Shown here piece after piece: positions 30,157 through 37,593 of a stretch of 39,433 nt of DNA. The notes under the pieces are model-generated. The model did not search any database. It saw nothing but the letters and a program-made list of their open reading frames with translations, and was not told the DNA's origin. The stretch comes from Clostridiales bacterium. GTDB lineage: Bacteria; Bacillota; Clostridia; Christensenellales; Borkfalkiaceae. Numbering within the stretch: position 1 is the stretch's first letter; each line of letters opens with the position of its first letter. The position numbers and the translations under genes were made by a program. The DNA lies in contig SVIE01000006.1 of the NCBI GenBank assembly GCA_015069625.1, positions 1 to 39,433 of the forward strand, in the 5' to 3' direction.

Positions 30157-32460
30157 TTAACGCCCAAATTTTTTCATCAATGCTTTAACTAAATCGTCCC
30201 CTTCGAGTTGTCTTTCCTTTCTTTGTTGTGGCTTATTTTGATTAAAGTTACGGTTTTTATCTTGGGGTTTTCTTTCTCTTGGTGCTTGCGCTCCCTTAAC
30301 TTCGATACCACGTGGATTATCTGCAGTTTTCATGGTGAGCGAAATCTTTTTCTTGATTAAATCTACACCCATAACTTTTACTTTAACCACGTCGCCTACT
30401 TTAAGCACTTCTGACGGATGACGGATAAATCTTTCTGAAATCTGGGAAATATGCACGAGCCCGTCTTGATGCACACCGATATCAACGAATACGCCAAAAT
30501 CAATAACGTTTCTTACCGTACCTATAAGTTCCATACCTTCTTTTAGGTCTTTCAAATCCATCAAATCAGAACGAAGGACAGGTGCAGGTAAATCTTCACG
30601 GATATCCCTACCAGGTTTTAATAGTTCAGAAACGGCATCCTTTAAGGTGGGTTCACCAACACCGCAATCAGACGCTACTTTAGCCCAACCGATACTCTCG
30701 ATTTTTGCCGTTAATCCATCAAGTTTACCATTTGCAACGTCGGTCAAAGTATACCCCGTTGCAGATAATAATTTTTCGATTGCTGGATACGTTTCAGGGT
30801 GAACACCCGTGTTATCAAGCACGTTCTTGCCGTGAATTCTTAAAAATCCTGCACATTGTTCGAATGCTTTTGCACCGAGTTTTTTAACTTTTAATAATTC
30901 ATCACGGGATTCAAACGGTTTTTCTTCTCTATACTTAACGATATTCTTTGCTATACCAGAATTAAGCCCCGCAACGAAGGATAATAAACTTGCTGATGCG
31001 GTATTTAAATCCACACCAACGCTGTTAACACAATCTTCAACAACACCGCCAAGCACTTCTTCAAGTCTATTTTCCGGCATATCGTGTTGATACTGCCCAA
31101 CGCCTATGGACTTAACGTCTATTTTAATTAATTCTGCAAGCGGGTCTTGAAGTCTTCTCGCAATAGACACCGCACTACGAAGTGATACGTCAAAATCAGG
31201 AAATTCTTCAGCCCCTAGCTTACTTGCGCTATAAACGGATGCGCCTGCTTCGTTAACAACGGCATACTGAACGGGGCGGGGACAATCTTTAATAAGTTCC
31301 GCAACGAAAATTTCCGATTCCTTACTTGCCGTTCCGTTACCGATAGAAATAACGTCAACGTTATGCTTTCCTATAAGTGCTAAAAGCACCTTCTTTGCTT
31401 CTTCAATTTTGTTCTGTGGCGGTGTAGGGTAGATAACCGTAGTGTCTAAAACGTTGCCTTCTGCACTAATAACCGCTATCTTACAACCCGTTCTATAAGC
31501 AGGGTCTAAACCTAATATTGTTTTACCTTTAAGGGGTGGTTGCAAAAGCAACGGGCGAAGGTTAACTTCAAACATCTTTATTGCTTGTTCGTTTGCTTTA
31601 TCCGTTAAATCGCTTCTAGTTTCACGTTCTAACGAAGGGAAAATTAAACGGCTAAACGCATCTTCACATGCAAGTGCCACGATTTTTGCGCTTTCGCTGT
31701 TATTTTTAACGTATTTTGCCTTTATCAAATCGGTAAACGTTATAACGTCAATGCTTACCGCAACTTTTAAGCATTCTTCTTTTTCGCCCCTGTTAACCGC
31801 TAAAATTCTATGCGAAGGAATTTTATTTATTTGTTCAGAGTAATCCTTATACCCGTCGTATGTGAGCGCATTTTCTGCTTCTAGAAGTTTGCAGGATAGC
31901 GAACCACTATCTGTTATACGACTTCTTAAAATCTTTCTTAAATCGGCATCATCAGACACCGTTTCTGCAATTATATCCGAAGCACCTTTAACCGCTTCTT
32001 CTTTGGTTAAAACGCCCTTTTCTTCATTGATGTATTTTTCCGCTTCTTCATACGGAGCATCTTTCTCGCCTTGCGATAAAATATAATCTGCAAGTCCTTG
32101 AAAACCTTTTTCAATGGCAACTGACGCCCTTGTCTTTCTCTTTTGCTTATACGGACGATAAATATCTTCTGCTTCGGTCATTGTTTCGGCTTTTTCAAGT
32201 GCCAAAGCAATTTCTTCTGTCATTTTGCCCTGTTCCGTAATTGAAGACGTGATTTCTTCCTTTCTTTTTTCAAGATTTCTTAAATATTTAAGCCTATCTG
32301 AAAATTCACGAAGAACTTGGTCGTCGCAAGACCCCGTTTGTTCTTTTCTATACCTTGCTATAAACGGTATAGTATTTCCATCGTCGATTAGGCTAATGAT
32401 ATTTTCTGCGTGATGTGGGCGAAGATTAAATTCTCCGCTAAGTTTTAATGCGTAGTCCAT
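30157..32460 (-). CDS. tex: Tex family RNA-binding transcription accessory protein
   Basis: The 767-residue protein matches Tex (YdcI-like), a conserved nucleic-acid-binding protein connected to transcription and RNA quality control. In order: an N-terminal helical region (NIISLIDDGNTIPFIARYRKEQTG), an RNase H/YqgF-like domain (ILGLDPAYRTGCKIAVIS, SIGNGTASKESE), tandem helix-hairpin-helix motifs (VGVDLNTASASLLSFVAGLN, KKLGAKAFEQCAGFLRI), and a C-terminal S1 RNA-binding domain (about 645-715, GTVRNVIDFGVFVDIGVHQDG). A basic, low-complexity tail follows. The start is 15 bases after the rarA stop, so the genes are likely co-transcribed. Confidence 0.96.
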   Translation of the reverse strand: MDYALKLSGEFNLRPHHAENIISLIDDGNTIPFIARYRKEQTGSCDDQVLREFSDRLKYLRNLEKRKEEITSSITEQGKMTEEIALALEKAETMTEAEDIYRPYKQKRKTRASVAIEKGFQGLADYILSQGEKDAPYEEAEKYINEEKGVLTKEEAVKGASDIIAETVSDDADLRKILRSRITDSGSLSCKLLEAENALTYDGYKDYSEQINKIPSHRILAVNRGEKEECLKVAVSIDVITFTDLIKAKYVKNNSESAKIVALACEDAFSRLIFPSLERETRSDLTDKANEQAIKMFEVNLRPLLLQPPLKGKTILGLDPAYRTGCKIAVISAEGNVLDTTVIYPTPPQNKIEEAKKVLLALIGKHNVDVISIGNGTASKESEIFVAELIKDCPRPVQYAVVNEAGASVYSASKLGAEEFPDFDVSLRSAVSIARRLQDPLAELIKIDVKSIGVGQYQHDMPENRLEEVLGGVVEDCVNSVGVDLNTASASLLSFVAGLNSGIAKNIVKYREEKPFESRDELLKVKKLGAKAFEQCAGFLRIHGKNVLDNTGVHPETYPAIEKLLSATGYTLTDVANGKLDGLTAKIESIGWAKVASDCGVGEPTLKDAVSELLKPGRDIREDLPAPVLRSDLMDLKDLKEGMELIGTVRNVIDFGVFVDIGVHQDGLVHISQISERFIRHPSEVLKVGDVVKVKVMGVDLIKKKISLTMKTADNPRGIEVKGAQAPRERKPQDKNRNFNQNKPQQRKERQLEGDDLVKALMKKFGR

Positions 32461-32475
32461 AATTTGTTCCGTCCG

Positions 32476-33783
32476 TTATTTTTTCTTTCCTTTTCTTTGT
32501 CTAATTTCTTTAACAGTCCTTTCGTACCCTATATCCTTAGGCGTGTAATACACCCTATCTTTTAGCGAGTCTGGAAGATACTGCTGTTCAACGTAACCGC
32601 CGTATAAATGCGGATACTTGTAGTTTTTAGATAAGTTTTTATCTTCTTGCGAGCCATACACGGCGTTTTTAAGATGAGGGGGAACCGTGTCGTCTTTAAC
32701 CGTTTCCGCATCAACGCCAGCCTGATGCATTGCTTCATATACGCTATTTGATTTTTCTGCTTCACAAACGTATACAACTGCTTCTGAAAGTGGCAAAAGT
32801 CCTTCGGGGAGTCCTAGTTTTTCAAATGCCACAAGTGCGTTTGTTGCGACTATAAGCGCATTTGGGTCAGCCATGCCTACGTCTTCAGCAGAATGAGCAA
32901 CAATTCGCCTTGCTATAAGCAAGGGGTCGCAACCGCCCTTAATCAAACGTTGCATGTAATATAGCGCAGCATTTGCATCACTACCCCTTAAACTTTTGCA
33001 AAAAGCCGAAAGCATATCATAATACATGCTTTCATCATAAGAAAGGGCTTTCTTTTGGATAGATTCTTCGGCATCTTTAATTGTTACGTGAATATGCCCG
33101 TTTGCACTAGGGTCGGTGGTCAGTACGGCAAGTTCTAATGCGTTATACGCAACACGAAGATCGCCCGCACTCATTTGCGCAATATGATTTAAGGCATCAT
33201 CATCTACAGTTAAATCATAAGAACCAAAACCACGTTCCTTATCTGCAATTGCCCGCTTTAACGCTACTAATATATTTTCTTCACTTAAACGTTTAAGTTC
33301 AAACACTCTGCAACGAGAAACGATAGCAGGCGTCATTGAAGCATAAGGATTTTCGGTAGTTGAGCCGATAAAGATAATATCTCCGTTTTCTATCGACGGA
33401 AGCAAACTATCACTTTGTGTTTTATTAAACCTATGGCACTCGTCAAGAAGTAAATACGTCTTCTTTCCATAAAGTTTTGCGTTATATCTTGCGTCTTCAA
33501 CAACCTTCTTCACGTCGGAAACACCGCTAGACACGGCGTTTAACTTAACGAAGTTGCCATCCGTACTACTTGCGATAACGTTTGCAAGTGTAGTTTTCCC
33601 CGTACCAGGTGGTCCCCAAAATATGCAACTACCAAGTCTATCAAGTTTAATTGCACGTCTTAAAAGACTATTTTTATCAACTATATGTTCTTGACCAAGA
33701 TACTCTGATAAATTTCTTGCTCTCATCCTTTCGGCAAGCGGTATGCTTTTATTTTGCGCCGATGCTAAATCAAATAAATCCAT
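32476..33783 (-). CDS. rarA: Replication-associated recombination protein RarA (MgsA)
   Basis: This AAA+ ATPase acts at stalled replication forks and binds SSB. The 435-residue form has Walker A GPPGTGKT (57-64), Walker B LLLDECHRF (from 111), the sensor region GSTTENPYASM and arginine-finger context VSRCRVFELKRL, and the C-terminal tetramerisation domain (YGGYVEQQYLP). I start at the ATG at 33783: it begins with MDLFDLA and lies 7 bases after a -10 box. The upstream ATG at 33807 falls within the promoter. The lack of any ribosome binding site suggests leaderless translation. Confidence 0.93.
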   Translation of the reverse strand: MDLFDLASAQNKSIPLAERMRARNLSEYLGQEHIVDKNSLLRRAIKLDRLGSCIFWGPPGTGKTTLANVIASSTDGNFVKLNAVSSGVSDVKKVVEDARYNAKLYGKKTYLLLDECHRFNKTQSDSLLPSIENGDIIFIGSTTENPYASMTPAIVSRCRVFELKRLSEENILVALKRAIADKERGFGSYDLTVDDDALNHIAQMSAGDLRVAYNALELAVLTTDPSANGHIHVTIKDAEESIQKKALSYDESMYYDMLSAFCKSLRGSDANAALYYMQRLIKGGCDPLLIARRIVAHSAEDVGMADPNALIVATNALVAFEKLGLPEGLLPLSEAVVYVCEAEKSNSVYEAMHQAGVDAETVKDDTVPPHLKNAVYGSQEDKNLSKNYKYPHLYGGYVEQQYLPDSLKDRVYYTPKDIGYERTVKEIRQRKGKKK

Positions 33784-33790
33784 ATTGATT

Positions 33791-33819
33791 ATTTTAACAT
33801 ATTTCATATATTATTTCAA
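33791..33819 (-). promoter_or_regulatory. Promoter of rarA; leaderless geometry
   Basis: Minus-strand TTGAAA (33814-33819), 17-bp spacer, TAAAAT (33791-33796). Seven bases separate the -10 box from the ATG at 33783, so the transcript should start at or next to that codon. Confidence 0.65.
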
Positions 33820-33839
33820 GATAAAATATAAATATTATT

Positions 33840-34826
33840 ATGTTAAACGTACGTTTTTTTGCTTTAAAATTAAAAGATTTTTTAGCCTTCATCTTTTTAG
33901 TATTTATTTCTGTCTTGCTTTGCGTTGATAGACGTTATTCCGTTTCAATACTGTACGGTATTGAACTATGGATAGCATGCGTTTTGCCCGCTTTATTGCC
34001 ATATTTAGTTATCTCTTCAATACTTTCTTCCCTTAAAACTACCCGATTACTAGCACTAAAATTATCAGGACTTTCCAAGCGTTTCTTTAATACAAACGGA
34101 CTTGTTTGTTACGCTTTTATCATTTCTATCATATCTGGCTACCCGATAGGCGCAAAAATAGTGTCCGATTTAAGACTAAATAAACTAATCAGCCAAACCG
34201 AAGCAGTGAGAGCATCCGCACTCTGCTCGACTTCTTCACCAACTTTTTTAATTCTTAGTATAGGTGGGATTACTTTTGATAGCACCACTTTTGGCACTAC
34301 GCTATTTTTATGCCATATTTTATCAGCAATTATAACAGGGTTTGCCTTTTCCTTTTACAAAAGGGGTGATAAGCCCACCTTACTTTTAGACACGCCTAAA
34401 AGTAAAACCCATGAAGATGTGTTTTCGACCAGTATATACAATTCCGTCATTTCCGTCTTAGTTGTTGGCGGAACAATTGCACTTTTTTATCTTCTCACCG
34501 ACGTCTTATTAAATCTAAACGTTTTAAGCCCGTTTTCTTTTATTATCAATCTAGCAATAAATAACAAGTCTCTTTCCGACGGATTACTTCTCGGGTTATT
34601 TGAATGCACACGTGGAGTGAAGACGTTAGCAACGGCGGGTATAACGAAATTGACACTTCCAATTACAGCCTTCATCTGTGGTTTCGGTGGTCTTTCAGTT
34701 ATAGCACAGTCCCTTACCCACTTAATGAAAGCAAAAATAAAAACCGCACCGTTCGTTTTTTCCAAACTACTTTGTGCGGTTATAAATTTTATTTTAGGAT
34801 TGATTATTTCTACTATTTGTTTTTAA
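33840..34826 (+). CDS. ylbJ: YlbJ-like sporulation integral membrane protein
   Basis: The 328-residue polytopic membrane protein resembles YlbJ, required for spore formation in Bacillus subtilis and related to nucleoside-recognition (Gate domain) proteins. Signature stretches are LWIACVLPALLPYLVISSIL, IISGYPIGAKIVSDL, ALCSTSSPTFLILSIGG and the C-terminal FICGFGGLSVIAQS. About eight hydrophobic helices are visible. The ATG lacks a ribosome binding site; a weak -10 (TATAAA, 33827-33832) lies 7 bases upstream, so this may also be leaderless. It is divergent from rarA, and its 3' end overlaps coaD by 14 bases. In B. subtilis ylbJ follows coaD on the same strand; here it faces it. Confidence 0.85.
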   Translation: MLNVRFFALKLKDFLAFIFLVFISVLLCVDRRYSVSILYGIELWIACVLPALLPYLVISSILSSLKTTRLLALKLSGLSKRFFNTNGLVCYAFIISIISGYPIGAKIVSDLRLNKLISQTEAVRASALCSTSSPTFLILSIGGITFDSTTFGTTLFLCHILSAIITGFAFSFYKRGDKPTLLLDTPKSKTHEDVFSTSIYNSVISVLVVGGTIALFYLLTDVLLNLNVLSPFSFIINLAINNKSLSDGLLLGLFECTRGVKTLATAGITKLTLPITAFICGFGGLSVIAQSLTHLMKAKIKTAPFVFSKLLCAVINFILGLIISTICF

Positions 34827-35295
34827 GCAATCCTTTTACAAATTCAGTTATATTCTCAGGCAAATAATTCGACACGTCCCCACCTGCGCTATAAAGCGAG
34901 CGAAGAGCCGTCGAACTAATATACGCAGAATCTTTATTTGCGGGGATATAAATTGTTTTTAGGTCGGGATACATGTCGGTATTATATAAAAACATTTCCG
35001 TTTCGTATTTATAATCATCCACGTTTCTAACGCCACGAACGTTTATCTCATAGCCGTTTTCTTTCATAAAATCAACAAGCAACCCGTCAAACGTCTGCAC
35101 CTTAACCCTGTCGTTTCCCACGAAGGCTTTTTGTACCATCTCAACACGTTCATCCTTTGTAAACAAGGGAGTTTTACCAGCGTTAACACCAACGGCAATT
35201 ACAACTTCATCAAACAGGCTTAAACAGGTTTTAACAACCGCTTCATGCCCTTTAGTAACAGGATCGAACGTCCCTGCAAACACACACGTTTTCAT
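34813..35295 (-). CDS. coaD: Phosphopantetheine adenylyltransferase
   Basis: CoaD transfers AMP from ATP to 4'-phosphopantetheine, the penultimate step in coenzyme A synthesis. The 160-residue protein has the nucleotidyltransferase motif GTFDPVTKGH (8-17), VRGVRNVDDYKYE, and the ISSTALR motif near 127-133. Length matches the family. Its ATG directly follows the rsmD stop (TAAATG), with a GGGGG site inside rsmD. The rsmD-coaD pair is conserved in Firmicutes. The gene's end overlaps that of ylbJ on the other strand, leaving no room for a separate terminator. Confidence 0.97.
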   Translation of the reverse strand: MKTCVFAGTFDPVTKGHEAVVKTCLSLFDEVVIAVGVNAGKTPLFTKDERVEMVQKAFVGNDRVKVQTFDGLLVDFMKENGYEINVRGVRNVDDYKYETEMFLYNTDMYPDLKTIYIPANKDSAYISSTALRSLYSAGGDVSNYLPENITEFVKGLLKNK

Positions 35296-35829
35296 TTAAG
35301 CCCCCTTTTTAAAAAATGTAAATCTTGCTCTACCGTATTTACGCTCATCATACTTGACAAGCCCAAGGATTTCCCCGTCAAAACCGTCTTCGTTTTCTAA
35401 AATAACAATCCCGCCTTCGTTAAGCACCTTCGCCACCAAGTTAAGTGCCTTTTCACCGACGTCGCTTTTATACGGCGGGTCCATAAATACTATATCAAAG
35501 CACTCCCCGATACTATCAAGTAGCACCATCGCATCAAGAGTGTGCACCTTAACCCTATCACATATGCCAAGTTTTTCTAGGTTTTGTTTCGTAAGTGAAA
35601 CGCTATCTCTCGAATAGTCGTTGAACACCACGAAATCCGCACCACGTGAAATGGCTTCAATCCCCATAGCACCCGTTCCACAGAACAAATCTAGAAACTT
35701 CGCCCCAGCAATTCTATCTCTCAAAATATTAAATAGGCTTTCCCTTGCCATGTCTGACGTAGGTCTAACCTTGTCCCCGTCAAACGATTTAAGCACTCTG
35801 CCCTTAAAAACGCCACTAACTATACGCAC
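35296..35829 (-). CDS. rsmD: 16S rRNA (guanine(966)-N2)-methyltransferase RsmD
   Basis: RsmD methylates G966 of 16S rRNA in the assembling small subunit, using S-adenosylmethionine. The 177-residue protein starts RIVSGVFKGR, with VRPTSDMARESLFNIL, the SAM-binding loop LFCGTGAMG (48-56) and the catalytic DPPY motif (117-120). The start codon is GTG at 35829, two bases after the stop of the upstream membrane protein gene, so translation is probably coupled. It is followed immediately by coaD. Confidence 0.96.
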   Translation of the reverse strand: MRIVSGVFKGRVLKSFDGDKVRPTSDMARESLFNILRDRIAGAKFLDLFCGTGAMGIEAISRGADFVVFNDYSRDSVSLTKQNLEKLGICDRVKVHTLDAMVLLDSIGECFDIVFMDPPYKSDVGEKALNLVAKVLNEGGIVILENEDGFDGEILGLVKYDERKYGRARFTFFKKGA

Positions 35830-35831
35830 GG

Positions 35832-36434
35832 TTATTTTTCATCCCCGTAAAGCATTTGCTGTTGCTTTTCAATCTTATCATATTGCTTTTGCATTTTCTT
35901 TGCTCCGATAAGGTATGGCACGCCACAAATAGTCATCATATACGGAACAGCATACAAGAGATAAAAATAGTGCGTACCAACTTTTAACGCTGCTTCCGAC
36001 ATGAACGAACTATAAGGCGCATAGAAAAGCATATACACTATACCAGATGCAGCACCTGCACCGTTAACTTCACCGTTTGTAGTAAGGAATAAAATCAAAT
36101 GCACAATCATCATTACAACAAGCGGAATAACCACTATAAAACCAAGGAAAAAACCTTTCCACGGCCTAAATTCGCCTGCTTTTTTAATTTCAATATATTC
36201 GCCCGTTTGAATTATCTGTTTTCTACGCATATTGTTAGATTGAAGAAGTTTAACTGCTTCCTGCCCGTCTTTATAGTTTGACGAACAGACAATAAACGTA
36301 TATATGGCTATACATAAGCCAAAAAGCACCGCTTCAAGCGCATCAATTCCGATTGCCGTTATAGCAAGCGAAATTATAGCCATAAATATAAGATAAACGA
36401 AAAAGAATAACGTTTGCTTAAAATAATACCACAT
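35832..36434 (-). CDS. Integral membrane protein of unknown function
   Basis: I do not recognise this 200-residue protein. It has about five hydrophobic helices: two at the N-terminus (10-55), a cytoplasmic basic loop (NNMRRKQIIQTGEYIEIKKAGEFRPWKG), one at about 90-115, one near residue 130 and one near 165-180. The C-terminus is a charged helix rich in Q and K. AGGTAG precedes the ATG, which lies 5 bases after the alr stop; rsmD begins 2 bases after its own stop. It is therefore locked into the alr-rsmD-coaD operon. Confidence 0.75.
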   Translation of the reverse strand: MWYYFKQTLFFFVYLIFMAIISLAITAIGIDALEAVLFGLCIAIYTFIVCSSNYKDGQEAVKLLQSNNMRRKQIIQTGEYIEIKKAGEFRPWKGFFLGFIVVIPLVVMMIVHLILFLTTNGEVNGAGAASGIVYMLFYAPYSSFMSEAALKVGTHYFYLLYAVPYMMTICGVPYLIGAKKMQKQYDKIEKQQQMLYGDEK

Positions 36435-36439
36435 CTTAA

Positions 36440-37462
36440 CTACCTAATATATATTTTTTCTGCACGAGCACTCGCCCTGCAAAGTATTTCATAACTAATC
36501 GTGCCATACTCACGGGCAACCACGTCCGCATCAAACTCATTACTTAAAATCGGAAAGTAATCTAGGTCGCAATCCTTAACCGCAGTTAAATCCATACAAC
36601 GATTGTTAAATTGTCTATTAGTCCTTTCCCTAAACAGCCCGTCTGCATAACCAAATCTAACTAATGATAAATCAACGTCTTTTTTAGCCCTGCAATCGCC
36701 ATATAAGGCAGATTCCCCCGCTTTCAGATTAAATCTCTTAATCACAGGCGCTTCAACGCTCATAATCGGTTTAACAGACAACAATGAACTTTCAAACGGC
36801 TTATAACCGTACAGCAGTATTCCTATTCGCACCATATCCATTTGAACTCCCGAAAGAAAGCCCCCGCTAGCAGACAAGTGCGCTATTACTTTATTATTAT
36901 AACCCTTAACCGTCTTATTTGCAAGTAAAAATTTATTAAGCGCATTATTTCTCGCTTTTTCTTCTTCTGGACAAGCAAAATGCGAAAACACCCCGTCTAA
37001 AATCAAATTTTTGCTTTTCGCAATTTCTTTAACTACCGAAATTAACTCATCCAAACTATCAACGCCTTGGCGATTCATTCCCGTATTAACTTTAACGTGA
37101 AGTTTAGTGCGTCTATTCTGTTTTTGCGACTCTCTTTGAGCCCTTAAAACGTCCAAAACAGAAGAAACTGTAAGCGTCAAATTATAATGCACCGCAGACG
37201 GCAAATCACTTATAAATGGCGGAATCAATACGAGAATATCTTTCTTCACCCCAGACTGACGAAGCGCAACCCCTTCTTCAACCAACGCCACCGCAAAACA
37301 ATCTACAATTGGATATAAGGCGTTTGCACACACACTTGCGCCGTGCCCATACGCATCAGCCTTTACAACCGCACAAAACTTAACGCCCTTATTTAATTTT
37401 TCTTTTACCGCAAGAGCATTATTTTTCAATAAATTTAAGTTAATATATGCTTTATTTAACAT
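36440..37462 (-). CDS. alr: Alanine racemase, with a divergent C-terminal domain
   Basis: Alr makes D-alanine for peptidoglycan using pyridoxal phosphate. The 340-residue protein has the PLP-lysine motif AVVKADAYGHG (K34), VNTGMNRQGV, HLSASGG and RFGYADG, the latter containing the expected second catalytic tyrosine. It is shorter than typical enzymes (about 360-390). Where GRVCMDQ is usual it has NNRCMDLT, followed by a compressed C-terminal domain ending ISYEILCRASARAEKIYI. The fold is probably intact but activity may differ; D-serine racemase is an alternative. The ATG has no clear ribosome binding site. It heads the operon with the membrane protein, rsmD and coaD. Confidence 0.9.
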   Translation of the reverse strand: MLNKAYINLNLLKNNALAVKEKLNKGVKFCAVVKADAYGHGASVCANALYPIVDCFAVALVEEGVALRQSGVKKDILVLIPPFISDLPSAVHYNLTLTVSSVLDVLRAQRESQKQNRRTKLHVKVNTGMNRQGVDSLDELISVVKEIAKSKNLILDGVFSHFACPEEEKARNNALNKFLLANKTVKGYNNKVIAHLSASGGFLSGVQMDMVRIGILLYGYKPFESSLLSVKPIMSVEAPVIKRFNLKAGESALYGDCRAKKDVDLSLVRFGYADGLFRERTNRQFNNRCMDLTAVKDCDLDYFPILSNEFDADVVAREYGTISYEILCRASARAEKIYIR

Positions 37463-37502
37463 ACTGTAAATTTATGCAAATTCACACGAGAACTTGCACG
37501 TT

Positions 37503-37543
37503 AAAAAAATAAACCCCGTACGCAAGAACGAACGGAGTTTATT
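37503..37543 (-). terminator. Terminator of ppdK
   Basis: Imperfect stem AATAAACCCCGT / ACGGAGTTTATT with a 12-base loop; on the minus strand a run of seven T follows. Confidence 0.75.
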
Positions 37544-37593
37544 ACTAACATATATTAGTTTATTAATTTTGAAATACTAGTCAAAATTTAAGA

